Below are positions 1-8,260 of a DNA stretch of 22,823 bases, piece by piece (the first letter of the stretch is position 1; the number at the start of each line of letters is the position of its first letter). Source of the stretch: Bacteroidota bacterium (GTDB lineage: Bacteria > Bacteroidota > Bacteroidia > Bacteroidales > JAKIYJ01); assembly GCA_022708585.1 (NCBI GenBank), contig JAKIYJ010000003.1, positions 1 through 22,823 of the forward strand, given 5' to 3'. A model generated the notes under the pieces. It worked only from the letters and a program-made list of their open reading frames with translations, did not search any database and was not told where the DNA came from. The position numbers and the translations under genes were made by a program.

Positions 1-77
1 CCTGAAAACATTGAACCACATATTACTTCAATGTAACCTGCTTGATTATTATTGCGAGATGTATTTTCTAAAAACAT
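1..77 (-). CDS. tdk: Thymidine kinase, N-terminal fragment (cut by window edge)
   Basis: Thymidine kinase phosphorylates thymidine with ATP in the cytoplasmic pyrimidine salvage pathway. Only the first 25 codons are visible; the gene runs leftward out of the window. Read on the minus strand from the ATG at 77-75, the protein begins MFLENTSRNNNQAGYIEV and continues into ICGSMFSG, which is the start of the type II Tdk Walker A loop (family form GSMFSGKTEEL). The leading MFLEN and the GxIEVICGSMFSG stretch are typical of Bacteroidetes Tdk. It is divergent from the gene starting at 194, with 116 bases between them. I saw no exact TAnnTTTG box for it in that gap. The identification rests on a short but very characteristic motif. 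Confidence 0.85.
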   Translation of the reverse strand, partial: MFLENTSRNNNQAGYIEVICGSMFS

Positions 78-193
78 TTGTTCAGAATTTTAATTATCCG
101 ATTATCTTTTTTACCTTTACAGATTTTTATAAAAACAAAAATAATTTAAAATAATTTGATTTTGTAAAATTTATTAAAAAATATATTTATATA

Positions 194-1009
194 ATGAACA
201 GAAAAATTATTATTGAAGAAATTAATCGATTAAAAGAGGTAATCTATGAACAAACAGCAATTATTACAAGTTATAATGAAAATATACCTCTTATTGAAAT
301 AGATATTTTACTTGATAATATTAAACAATTTTATCAATGTTGTAAAGACCTTGAAAAGATAAACTCTTTGCCCGTTCAAAATACGGGTCCAAAAACCGAG
401 AGTACTTCTGTTTCTGAAACTGAAAAAATATCAGAAATCGAGAAAACTATTATTGGCGAAACAACAAATCAAATAATAAATAACAAAGAAATTAATCTTA
501 AAACTATTGAATCTCATATTGAAACATATACAGAACCTTCTGAAACTGCAATAATGGCTGAGGAACAAAAATCTGAAACTGAAAATATACAGACAAAACT
601 TTCAAATGCTAAAAAGAAAAGTAAAACAATTCATAAAAATGAAAGAGATTTATTTTTTGAAGTCAATAATCAACCTATTGTTGCTGATAAATATCGTGAT
701 GATACAAAATCACTTAATGAAATAATAGCAGCCAACAAACAAGACAATACTATTGCCTCTAAAATGCAACAAACACCAATATCAGATTTGAAAGCCTCAA
801 TTAGAATTAATGAAAAGTTCCTTTTATTAAATGAACTTTTTGATGGTGACTTGCAGGAATATAACCTGTTTATTGATAAAGTGAATAACAAGGAAAACCT
901 TGAGTCTGCTATAAAATATATTAACGAAATGAAATTAAAAAAAGAATGGGATGAATCAAATGAATCTTATATTATCCTTATGAATCTGGTTTCACGTAGA
1001 TTTTTATAA
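194..1009 (+). CDS. Conserved Bacteroidetes hypothetical protein with a C-terminal domain of unknown function
   Basis: A 271-residue protein with no signal peptide or membrane segment, so probably cytoplasmic. Residues 1-58 are predicted largely helical. Residues about 60-150 form a polar, low-complexity linker rich in Glu, Thr, Ser, Lys and Asn. Residues about 193-270 form a compact domain beginning TPISDLKASIRINEKFL and ending in WDESNESYI then LVSRRF. I recall similar C-terminal domains in Bacteroidetes hypothetical proteins of this neighbourhood, but I know of no assigned function. The start is the only sensible ATG. The gene lies 8 bases before the M28 peptidase gene and is probably co-transcribed with it and rsmI. 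Codon usage looks like its neighbours. Confidence 0.7.
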   Translation: MNRKIIIEEINRLKEVIYEQTAIITSYNENIPLIEIDILLDNIKQFYQCCKDLEKINSLPVQNTGPKTESTSVSETEKISEIEKTIIGETTNQIINNKEINLKTIESHIETYTEPSETAIMAEEQKSETENIQTKLSNAKKKSKTIHKNERDLFFEVNNQPIVADKYRDDTKSLNEIIAANKQDNTIASKMQQTPISDLKASIRINEKFLLLNELFDGDLQEYNLFIDKVNNKENLESAIKYINEMKLKKEWDESNESYIILMNLVSRRFL

Positions 1010-1017
1010 TTTTTTTT

Positions 1018-2265
1018 ATGACTATAATTTTTATATTTATTGTTTTTTTCTTTTTACAGTCAAACTTATTTTGTCAGGATTTAAATTATGCCCGCAAAAC
1101 AGTTGATACTCTTGCTGCTTATGGAATGTATGGTCGGGCTTATGTTAATGGCGGCGATAGTATTGCGGCTCAATTTATTGCTGATGAATTTAAAAGAAAC
1201 AATATTCAAAGTTTTGGTAATTCTTATTTTCAAAATTTTTCCCTTTCCGTAAATACCTTCCCGAAAGTAGTTTCAATATCATCAAAAAATAAAAAATTTA
1301 TTACCGCTAAAGATTTTTATGTATGTTCCTATTCAAACTCTTTAACAGGCGAAAAAGATATATTTCGTCTTAAAACGAAGGCTTTTAATAATTTTAATAA
1401 ATATTATAAAATATCTCAAATCGATTTTTCAAATAAAATAATTATTACAGATAATAAATTTGAGGAAAAATTGTACAATAATCCTTTAAAAGCAGCTGGT
1501 ATTTTATATGAATACAACAAATTGCCAGCATGGAATATTTCTGAAGGACAATATCCTGTTGAATACTTTGCTGCTGAAGTTTTGAAAAAAAATTTTAAAA
1601 GAGTTAAAAAAGTAAGTATTGTTTCAGAATCGGTTTTTAAAACTGAATATACTACAAAAAATGTTATGGCTTATATTCCTGGTTATTTATATAAAGATAC
1701 TTTTGTTGTTATTACTGCACATTATGATCATCTTGGGCTGATGGGCAAAGATGTGTATTTTCCTGGAGCTAATGATAATGCAAGTGGAGTAGCATTGATG
1801 CTTGACCTTGCTCGACATTTCTCTGACAATAAAGACAGTTTGCCTTATTCTCTCGTTTTTATGGCTTTTTCAGGCGAAGAAGTCGGATTGCTCGGTTCTT
1901 TTTATTATGTTAATAATCCCCGCTTCCCTCTTAATCAAATCAAATTGGTTTTGAACCTTGATATGGTTGGCACCGGAAGCGAAGGTATTACTGTTGTTAA
2001 CGGAACTAAATTTCCTTATTTTTTTAATAAAATATATGATTACAATAAGCAGTATAATCTGGTGGCTTCTGTTAAGGCTCGTGGTGCTTCTGCAAATAGT
2101 GACCATTATCCTTTTTACGAAAAGGGCGTCCCGTCTTTATTTATATATACTATGGGAAAAGAACATCGTGAATATCATAATATTGAAGATAAACCTCAAA
2201 AATTGCCTTTTACAGCCTATAATCAATTGTTCCAACTTATTACAGGCTTTTTGAAAATCTTGTAA
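1018..2265 (+). CDS. Secreted M28-family zinc metallopeptidase (aminopeptidase)
   Basis: A predicted exported di-zinc peptidase that removes N-terminal residues from peptides outside the cytoplasm. Residues 1-19 form a hydrophobic signal peptide ending near FCQ. The catalytic M28 domain covers about residues 215-415 and carries the full set of expected ligands: H235 (in AHYDHLG), D253 (GANDNASG), E287 as general base followed by E288 as ligand (SGEE), D315 (NLDMVG) and H387 (REYHNIED). Residues 20-210 are a variable N-terminal region. No C-terminal sorting domain is seen. The gene is 8 bases after the preceding gene and 1 base before rsmI, which implies one transcript. The substrate cannot be told from sequence. 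Confidence 0.9.
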   Translation: MTIIFIFIVFFFLQSNLFCQDLNYARKTVDTLAAYGMYGRAYVNGGDSIAAQFIADEFKRNNIQSFGNSYFQNFSLSVNTFPKVVSISSKNKKFITAKDFYVCSYSNSLTGEKDIFRLKTKAFNNFNKYYKISQIDFSNKIIITDNKFEEKLYNNPLKAAGILYEYNKLPAWNISEGQYPVEYFAAEVLKKNFKRVKKVSIVSESVFKTEYTTKNVMAYIPGYLYKDTFVVITAHYDHLGLMGKDVYFPGANDNASGVALMLDLARHFSDNKDSLPYSLVFMAFSGEEVGLLGSFYYVNNPRFPLNQIKLVLNLDMVGTGSEGITVVNGTKFPYFFNKIYDYNKQYNLVASVKARGASANSDHYPFYEKGVPSLFIYTMGKEHREYHNIEDKPQKLPFTAYNQLFQLITGFLKIL

Positions 2266-2266
2266 T

Positions 2267-2947
2267 ATGAGTAAACTTATACTTGTGCCAACGCCAATAG
2301 GCAACCTGGAAGATATTACTTTGAGAGCAATAAGAATTTTAAAGGAGGTGGATTTAATTCTTGCCGAAGATACTCGAAAGGCTTCTGTTTTATTAAAGCA
2401 TTACAATATTTCAAAAAAAGTTTTGTCTTACCATTCATATAATGAACATAATAACGTTTCGGGTATAGTAAATAAAATTATTGAAGGATTAAACATTGCT
2501 CTTATTACAGATGCAGGAACACCTGGCATTTCGGACCCAGGATTTTTGCTTGTCAGAGAATGTATAAAATCCAGTATTAGTGTAGAATGCCTGCCAGGTC
2601 CTACTGCTTTTATCCCCGCTCTTGTGGTTTCTGGAATTCCTTGCAATTCATTCGTTTTTATAGGATTTTTGCCTGTTAAAAAGGGACTCTCTTCTTTATT
2701 AAAGTCTTTATCGTCCGAAATCAGAACTATGATATTTTATGAATCCCCTCGTAGAATATCTAAAACTTTAGATGTATTTTGTGAATATTTTGGTGAAAAT
2801 AGAAAAGCATCTGTTTCGCGCGAACTCACCAAAATTTATGAACAAACTTACAGGGGCAGTCTGAAAGAATTGTCAATACTTTTTAAAAATACTACTTTTA
2901 AAGGTGAAATGGTTATAGTTGTTGAAGGTAAAACTGCTGGAAGTTAA
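2267..2947 (+). CDS. rsmI: 16S rRNA 2'-O-ribose methyltransferase RsmI
   Basis: RsmI uses S-adenosylmethionine to methylate the ribose 2'-hydroxyl of C1402 in the decoding centre of 16S rRNA. The 226-residue protein is a single tetrapyrrole-methylase-fold domain with the expected motifs in order: LVPTPIGNLEDIT (residues 5-17), AEDTR (33-37), DAGTPGISDPG, the LPGP loop, FYESPRR and SRELTK. Its length suits the shorter RsmI form, which lacks the extra C-terminal domain of E. coli RsmI. It starts one base after the stop of the M28 peptidase gene. Its last bases overlap the last bases of the opposing lipoprotein gene, so the two stop codons interlock. Confidence 0.93.
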   Translation: MSKLILVPTPIGNLEDITLRAIRILKEVDLILAEDTRKASVLLKHYNISKKVLSYHSYNEHNNVSGIVNKIIEGLNIALITDAGTPGISDPGFLLVRECIKSSISVECLPGPTAFIPALVVSGIPCNSFVFIGFLPVKKGLSSLLKSLSSEIRTMIFYESPRRISKTLDVFCEYFGENRKASVSRELTKIYEQTYRGSLKELSILFKNTTFKGEMVIVVEGKTAGS

Positions 2948-3522
2948 TTCTTTAGTTTGGAAGGATAACTGTCATCAAGATAAATCCAAAATAATGGCAT
3001 ATAGCCTTTAAGTATTTTTTCTCCAGTTTCATTATCAACAGTGTATTTTTTTATTACAGGTCCATAACCTATAACTTTTTTGGAAAAATTAAGATTTTTT
3101 TCATCAAAATACCATTTTTCTAAAAAGATAATTTTGCAAATATCGCGTTTATCTATTTCATTATAAGTATTAATAACTGAGTCAACATCTGGATTTGAGA
3201 TTGATGGTAAAGTATAACTGACAGGCTGTTTAAATATTAGTTCTATTTCTTTATTATCAAGCAAATTATTATCATAATCGTAAACTTTATATTTACCTGA
3301 CAGTGCAGCGTTTACAAGAACATTTACAATTTTTTCACGTGTTGCCCCCTCTAAATTTTGAACCCACCAATTTGTATTTTCATCATCATTTTTTATTGAT
3401 ACATCGTATTCTATTTTTTCAGTGAGTAGTGGAGGAGTTTTTTCAGAACATGAAATAAATAATAAAAATATTGCTGATGTTATTAATAATTTTATTTTGC
3501 TTAAATTTATGGAGTGAATCAT
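2944..3522 (-). CDS. Small lipoprotein with resemblance to the T9SS/gliding protein GldN
   Basis: A 192-residue predicted lipoprotein. Residues 8-25 form a signal peptide ending in the lipobox LFISC, so Cys25 would be lipidated after cleavage. The mature part contains REKIVNVLVNAALSGKYKVYD (about 62-82), then DICKIIFLEKWYFDEKNLNF, KKVIGYGPV, and a TGEK...GYMPLFWIYL stretch (166-181). The order 'xIKExWFFDxxR...RIxGIxP...TG...LFWxYFP' is what I remember from GldN/PorN, a ring component of the type IX secretion system. The resemblance is recalled, not computed, and this protein is much shorter and ends early. It is a lone minus-strand gene converging on rsmI. If the GldN link is wrong, it is an unassigned lipoprotein. 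Confidence 0.55.
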   Translation of the reverse strand: MIHSINLSKIKLLITSAIFLLFISCSEKTPPLLTEKIEYDVSIKNDDENTNWWVQNLEGATREKIVNVLVNAALSGKYKVYDYDNNLLDNKEIELIFKQPVSYTLPSISNPDVDSVINTYNEIDKRDICKIIFLEKWYFDEKNLNFSKKVIGYGPVIKKYTVDNETGEKILKGYMPLFWIYLDDSYPSKLKN

Positions 3523-3542
3523 TAATTAACTATTATTTGTTG

Positions 3543-3577
3543 CAAAAATAAATGATAATTTTTAATTTATATGCAAA
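3543..3577 (-). promoter_or_regulatory. Candidate Bacteroidetes promoter for the lipoprotein gene
   Basis: On the minus strand TATTTTTG (3550-3543) matches the -7 consensus TAnnTTTG. A TTTG (3577-3574) lies 23 bases upstream as a possible -33 element, at the long end of the usual spacing. Transcription would start near 3536, just ahead of the ATG at 3522. Confidence 0.4.
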
Positions 3578-3772
3578 AGAATAAAAATTGGTTGTTTTTC
3601 CGAAGAGAAAGAAAAGGTAAATTATTTACGATTTATCATTTATTGCCAATATTAACATTTACTTTTTTTTATTGTAACATTTTTAGAATAAAACATATTT
3701 TTTTGTATAGTGCCTCAAAAAAGAAATCCGTATTTTATTATATTATTTTCTATTAAGATTAATAAAAACCTG

Positions 3773-3780
3773 TATTTTTG
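3773..3780 (+). promoter_or_regulatory. Candidate -7 box of the transketolase operon
   Basis: TATTTTTG matches the Bacteroidetes -7 consensus TAnnTTTG and lies 22 bases before the ATG of the transketolase N-terminal gene. No clear TTTG -33 element is visible at the right distance, so this is a partial match. Confidence 0.4.
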
Positions 3781-3802
3781 ACATCGCAATTTTATTAATA
3801 AA

Positions 3803-4663
3803 ATGCAAATTATGTCGAAATCAATAGAAGAATTGCAAAGAATTGCCTGTGTGGTCAGGCGAGATGTGTTAAGAATGATACATGGAGCTGCTTCGGGTCA
3901 TCCTGGTGGTTCATTGGGATGTACCGATTTTTTAGTGACTTTATATTTCAACATTATGAAACATAATCCTGATTCTTTCAGGATGAATGGTAAAGGAGAA
4001 GATATGTTTTTTTTGTCTAATGGACACATAGCTCCAGCATGGTATAGTGTCCTTGCCAGATCGGGATATTTTCCCATAAGTGAATTATCTTCACTTAGAA
4101 AAATCAATTCCCGTTTACAGGGGCATCCTTCAATAGCGGAAGGATTACCAGGTATTAGAATGGCTTCCGGCTCATTGGGACAGGGACTGTCTTGTGCTAT
4201 TGGTGCTGCCATTGCGAAAAAATTAGACAATGATAATAATTTTGTTTACTGCCTTACTGGTGATGGCGAACTGCAGGAAGGTCAAATCTGGGAAGCCGCT
4301 ATGTTCGCAGCAGCTCACAAGGTAGATAACATTATTGCAGTAGTTGATTATAATGGTAAACAGATTGATGGCAATGTTGAAGATGTTATCTCATTGGGCG
4401 ATTTGCAACTTAAATGGGTATCATTTGGATGGAAAGTTCTAAAAATGGATGGTAATAATATTCAAAATATTATAGATACTATGGCTCATGCTAAATCATT
4501 ATCAGGAAAATCTATGCCGATTATTATTATTATGAAAACCATTATGGGGAAAGGTGTTGATTTTATGGAAAATTCTCATAAATGGCATGGAGTACCTCCT
4601 GATGATGCTCAACTTGAAAGAGCTTTAGCTCAATTGGCAGAAGGACAAAATGAAGATTATTAA
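3803..4663 (+). CDS. Transketolase, N-terminal (ThDP pyrophosphate-binding) subunit
   Basis: This is one half of a split transketolase, which moves two-carbon ketol units between sugar phosphates in the non-oxidative pentose phosphate pathway. The 286 residues cover only the N-terminal ThDP-binding domain. Visible motifs are SGHPGGSLG (31-39, with H33), NGH (73-75), QGHPS with H108, GSLGQGL (123-129) and the ThDP/metal motif GDGELQEGQIW starting at G153 and closing with N184. The pyrimidine-binding half is encoded separately at 6101-7054. A second in-frame ATG at 3812 gives a protein three residues shorter and is an equally good start. It heads an apparent three-gene operon, with about 30 bases before the VWA gene. 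Confidence 0.92.
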   Translation: MQIMSKSIEELQRIACVVRRDVLRMIHGAASGHPGGSLGCTDFLVTLYFNIMKHNPDSFRMNGKGEDMFFLSNGHIAPAWYSVLARSGYFPISELSSLRKINSRLQGHPSIAEGLPGIRMASGSLGQGLSCAIGAAIAKKLDNDNNFVYCLTGDGELQEGQIWEAAMFAAAHKVDNIIAVVDYNGKQIDGNVEDVISLGDLQLKWVSFGWKVLKMDGNNIQNIIDTMAHAKSLSGKSMPIIIIMKTIMGKGVDFMENSHKWHGVPPDDAQLERALAQLAEGQNEDY

Positions 4664-4693
4664 TTCTAATTATCATATTTTAATCTTTTATTG

Positions 4694-6085
4694 ATGAAGT
4701 TATTACGTGTCTTTTTTTTATTTTTTGTCGTTTGTATTCCAGTTAATCTGGCTTATTCTCAAATTAAAAATCTTGATAAAGAACCACCTGTACCTACTAC
4801 AAAAATAATGTTCATTTTTGACGCATCATTAAGTATGACAGGGAAATGGCAAAGTGACCTGAAAATAAATATAGCCCAGAAATTATTGTCCGAATTACTT
4901 GATAGCCTTGCCAACACCCCTAATCTCGAACTTGGATTAAGAGTTTTTGGGCATCTTAAAAAATTCCCTCCACAAGATTGTAATGATACAAAACTTGAAG
5001 TGCCTTTGGCTCCTGATAATATTGCTAAAATTCAAAATAAACTTAAATCAATTTCTCCCAAAGGAACTACCCCAATAGCTGTTTCACTCGAATCTGCCGC
5101 AAAAGACTTTCCTGAATGTGATAACTGCCGTAATATTATTATTCTTATTACAGATGGAATAGAAGAATGTGGAGGCGATCCCTGTGCTGTGTCACTTGCA
5201 TTGCAAAAAAAAGGAATTATACTTAAACCTTTTATTATTGGTATTGGAAAAAACTTTAAAGAAGCTTTCGATTGTGTGGGTACATACTTCGATGCTACAA
5301 GCGAAAAATCATTTCGCACTGCCCTTAATATTGTTATCTCTCAAGCTCTTAATTCAACCACAGCCCAGGTTAATCTGCTTGATATTAATGATAAACCTAC
5401 TGAAACTAACGTTAATATGACATTTTATGATAATTTTTCAGGCTGTATTAAATATAATTTTATTCATACTCTTAATTCCAAAGGAGTTCCAGATACCCTT
5501 ATAATTGACCCGTTACCTGTATATGATATTGTGGTACATACTATACCTCCAGCAAAAATTGATAGCATTAAACTTAACCCCGGAAAACATACTGTTATTT
5601 CTGTTAAAGTACCACAAGGAAACTTGCAATTAAAAACAGCAGGTTATAATATTACCAATAAAAATTTGCCCTGTATTATCAAAAAATCAGGCGATACTGA
5701 TATTTTACATGTTCAATATTTTGGAACAACCGAAAAATACATTACAGGTAAATATGACCTTGAAGTATTGTCTTTGCCACGTTTAATTATTAAAGATGTT
5801 GATATATCACAAAGTCATACAACAACTGTTGAAATTCCCAATGCGGGTATGGCAAATATTCAAACTTTTGCCAAAGGCTATGGCAGTATTTATAATGAAC
5901 AAAACAACAGTCTGGAATGGATTTATAACCTTGATGAAAATTCTGAAAATCAAATCCTGTATTTACTTCCGGGTAATTATAGAGTGGTTTTCAGGTCAAG
6001 ATATGTGTTAAGAGCTTTTTATACGGTTGAAAAAAAATTCACTATTGAATCTGGCAAAACAACAAAGATAAATTTATTTCAATAA
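4694..6085 (+). CDS. Secreted von Willebrand factor A (VWA) domain protein
   Basis: A 463-residue exported protein of unknown role. Residues 1 to about 22 form a signal peptide ending near AYSQ. A VWA domain spans about residues 35-220 and has an intact metal-ion-dependent adhesion site: DASLS (D43, S45, S47), GTTP (T125/T126) and TDG (D154). Inside the domain are several cysteines (C96, C142, C145, C159, C164, C194), some of which could form disulfides in the periplasm. The region from about 225 to the end looks like beta-rich repeats of carboxypeptidase-regulatory or Ig type. ATG 4694 is preferred over a TTG one codon upstream. The gene sits between the two transketolase halves, 30 bases after one and 15 bases before the other, with no obvious functional link. 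Confidence 0.85.
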   Translation: MKLLRVFFLFFVVCIPVNLAYSQIKNLDKEPPVPTTKIMFIFDASLSMTGKWQSDLKINIAQKLLSELLDSLANTPNLELGLRVFGHLKKFPPQDCNDTKLEVPLAPDNIAKIQNKLKSISPKGTTPIAVSLESAAKDFPECDNCRNIIILITDGIEECGGDPCAVSLALQKKGIILKPFIIGIGKNFKEAFDCVGTYFDATSEKSFRTALNIVISQALNSTTAQVNLLDINDKPTETNVNMTFYDNFSGCIKYNFIHTLNSKGVPDTLIIDPLPVYDIVVHTIPPAKIDSIKLNPGKHTVISVKVPQGNLQLKTAGYNITNKNLPCIIKKSGDTDILHVQYFGTTEKYITGKYDLEVLSLPRLIIKDVDISQSHTTTVEIPNAGMANIQTFAKGYGSIYNEQNNSLEWIYNLDENSENQILYLLPGNYRVVFRSRYVLRAFYTVEKKFTIESGKTTKINLFQ

Positions 6086-6100
6086 TTTTTATTATTTATT

Positions 6101-7054
6101 ATGATTGAATATATTAATAGAGGTAATAAAGAAACACGTTCCGGGTTTGGCAAAGCCTTGTTAGAACTGGGAGAAAATAATACTGATGTAGTTGCCTTAT
6201 GTGCCGATCTTACAGATTCTGTAAAAATGTATGCTTTTGCTTCTTCTTTTCCTGAACGTTTTTTTCAGGCTGGTATCGCAGAATCTAATATGATTGGAGT
6301 TGCAGCCGGACTTGCTACTTGCGGAAAAATTCCCTTTGCAGGTACTTTTGCAAATTTTGCATCGGGTAGAGTTTATGACCAACTGAGACAATCAGTAGCC
6401 TATTCTCAAAAAAACGTTAAAATATGTGCCTCACATGCTGGCATAACTCTCGGAGAAGATGGAGCAACACATCAAATTATGGAAGATATTGGACTGATTA
6501 AAATGTTGCCAGGCTTCACTGTCATTAATCCATGCGATTTTACTCAAACATATCTTGCTACATTAGCTATTGCAAATCATTATGGACCTGTTTATCTTAG
6601 ATTTGGCAGACCAAAAGTCCCCGATTTTACCTCTGCAAACACCCCCTTTGAAATAGGTAAAGCAATTAAACTTGTTGATGGAAATGACGTCAGTATCTTC
6701 GCAACAGGCCATCTGGTATGGAAAGCTATTGAAGCAACTAAAATATTATCAGAAAAAAATATCAATGCAGAAGTAATTAATATACATACTATCAAACCTA
6801 TTGACAAGCAATCTGTGATTGAGTCAGTTTACAAAACAGGTGCAGCAGTGAGTGCCGAAGAACATTTGAAAAATGGAGGTTTAGGTGACAGTATAGCCCA
6901 AATTTTAGCGGAATTTATTCCTTCACCCCTTGAGTATGTTGCCGTTGATGATAAATTTGGAGAATCGGGCAAACCTGATGAACTGCTTGCTAAATTTCAT
7001 CTCGATTCTATTGATATTGTTGAAGCCGCTATTAAAGCCATTTCCAGAAAATAA
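6101..7054 (+). CDS. Transketolase, C-terminal (pyrimidine-binding) subunit
   Basis: The second half of the split transketolase. Residues about 8-170 are the pyrimidine-binding domain, with the catalytic glutamate E61 in GIAESNMIG, which activates the ThDP aminopyrimidine. The substrate-side stretches SHAG (111-114) and EDGATHQ (119-125) are also present. Residues about 185-310 are the transketolase C-terminal domain. At 317 residues it matches the usual size of stand-alone C-terminal subunits. It should pair with the protein of 3803-4663. 1-deoxyxylulose-5-phosphate synthase is unlikely because that enzyme is a single long chain. It is the last gene of its operon and is followed by a hairpin. 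Confidence 0.92.
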   Translation: MIEYINRGNKETRSGFGKALLELGENNTDVVALCADLTDSVKMYAFASSFPERFFQAGIAESNMIGVAAGLATCGKIPFAGTFANFASGRVYDQLRQSVAYSQKNVKICASHAGITLGEDGATHQIMEDIGLIKMLPGFTVINPCDFTQTYLATLAIANHYGPVYLRFGRPKVPDFTSANTPFEIGKAIKLVDGNDVSIFATGHLVWKAIEATKILSEKNINAEVINIHTIKPIDKQSVIESVYKTGAAVSAEEHLKNGGLGDSIAQILAEFIPSPLEYVAVDDKFGESGKPDELLAKFHLDSIDIVEAAIKAISRK

Positions 7055-7079
7055 TACTCTTATCGACAATAACTCCTCA

Positions 7080-7121
7080 ATAAAACTGAAATGATATAAC
7101 CTGCTATTGAGACAGTTTTAT
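7080..7121. terminator. Hairpin between convergent genes, candidate bidirectional terminator
   Basis: ATAAAACTG (7080-7088) and CAGTTTTAT (7113-7121) are perfect inverted repeats with a 24-base loop. An overlapping alternative pairs CTCAATA near 7075 with TATTGAG in the loop. The site lies between the 3' ends of the transketolase C gene and the PstS-like gene. The stem is AT-rich, so its strength is uncertain. Confidence 0.4.
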
Positions 7122-7126
7122 ATAAA

Positions 7127-8080
7127 CTAAAACTTTTTTGCAATTTCAATTTCTTCAATAGATAAAGTTATTAAACCAAATTGTTCAAGATAATTTTGCC
7201 CTTCACCAAGTAGCCAGTATATAAAATTTAAAGTTGCTTCATTTTCTGGTTTCGATTTCATAAAAACTCTTGTAAATCGAGTAAGTTCAACAGGATATTT
7301 CCCTTTCTTATAAGCATCGAGCAATATATCCCTGCGGTCAAAAACCAGTTCATCATCATCAGCAATACCATTTGAATTTATATCAAAAGGTAATACATAT
7401 ATATCTGATGTTTTATATTTTCCATTACTCGTGTACGCCAGATTGAAACTGCAAAATCCCAAACCAAATATATTGCTTTTAACACTTGCAACTATTTCAG
7501 CATCATTATTCAATATTTTGCCTAACATATTATCATTTTCAGCATGTAAAAATTTTCTTAAAACTGTTGTTGCCCCCGACATATCATTTTGACGATATAT
7601 TATTACAGGATTTTTGCCTTTTTTTGAATCAACGAGTGCATCCCATGTCGAAATGTTACCAGTAAATAACAAGGAATATAATTCCTCAGGTTTGATACCT
7701 TGAAAAACAAGTTTCTGAATAAATGGATTATTGGAATTGATTATTGGTATTATTATGTCTTTTGCAATATTGATATGCCAGAGTTTATCATAATTTTCAG
7801 GATAATTTGTTGTTATGATAATATTGTTATTATTGTCAATAAATGTATCTGATTTTTGAATATTTAAAATTACATCAGGATATTTTTGTTTAAAATACTT
7901 TGCCCAATACATCACAAGTTCATACGAATCATCCGATGCGGATATATTAACATAATTTTTTTGAGTTTTATCTACACTTTCTTTTTGTAAATCTATTTTT
8001 TCTGTCTTATTATTATTTGAATTACATGATATAATTAATAAAAATATGGAAGCAATTATTGTTGATTCTATTATTCTCAT
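7127..8080 (-). CDS. PstS-like solute-binding lipoprotein with an EF-hand-type calcium loop
   Basis: A 317-residue lipoprotein of the type II periplasmic binding-protein fold, related to phosphate-binding PstS. Residues 5-19 form a signal peptide ending in the lipobox IISC (Cys19). The stretch LLFTGNISTWDAL (137-149) followed by RQNDMSGATTVLRKF (163-177) corresponds to the PstS pattern GxIxxW...R...SGT, with Ala in place of the usual first Thr. At 233-244, DINSNGIADDDE has Asp/Asn/Asp/Glu at positions 1, 3, 5, 9 and 12 of a canonical EF-hand loop. No pstC, pstA or pstB lies nearby, so a role in phosphate uptake is not established. It may be a stand-alone binding or sensing lipoprotein. Confidence 0.75.
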   Translation of the reverse strand: MRIIESTIIASIFLLIISCNSNNNKTEKIDLQKESVDKTQKNYVNISASDDSYELVMYWAKYFKQKYPDVILNIQKSDTFIDNNNNIIITTNYPENYDKLWHINIAKDIIIPIINSNNPFIQKLVFQGIKPEELYSLLFTGNISTWDALVDSKKGKNPVIIYRQNDMSGATTVLRKFLHAENDNMLGKILNNDAEIVASVKSNIFGLGFCSFNLAYTSNGKYKTSDIYVLPFDINSNGIADDDELVFDRRDILLDAYKKGKYPVELTRFTRVFMKSKPENEATLNFIYWLLGEGQNYLEQFGLITLSIEEIEIAKKF

Positions 8081-8101
8081 ATATTTTCTGTTTTTTCATT
8101 G

Positions 8102-8109
8102 CAAAGATA
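8102..8109 (-). promoter_or_regulatory. Candidate -7 box for the PstS-like gene
   Basis: On the minus strand this reads TATCTTTG, an exact TAnnTTTG match, 21 bases before the ATG at 8080. No TTTG -33 element is seen at the expected distance. The same octamer precedes ssb, murB and others in this window. Confidence 0.4.
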
Positions 8110-8260
8110 AATTATAATTTTTAATTGACTTTATTTTATAATCCTTCATCAACAAATATAAATAATAAACCAGTTAAATAAAAAAAGTTAAAAATATTTT
8201 ATCAATATTTATTGTTGCTAACTTGCGAGGTTGTAAAAATAAATTTATATAATAAAAATT

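Noticed and set aside
670..891. Minus-strand ORF inside the hypothetical gene, and similar antisense ORFs inside rsmI, the transketolase genes, mutB and others
   Set aside because: They are shadows of well-supported genes on the other strand, with no motif of their own.
3571..3756. Possible 61-residue plus-strand ORF before the transketolase gene
   Set aside because: Its composition is that of translated AT-rich DNA, it overlaps the lipoprotein gene's promoter region, and it has no recognisable motif.
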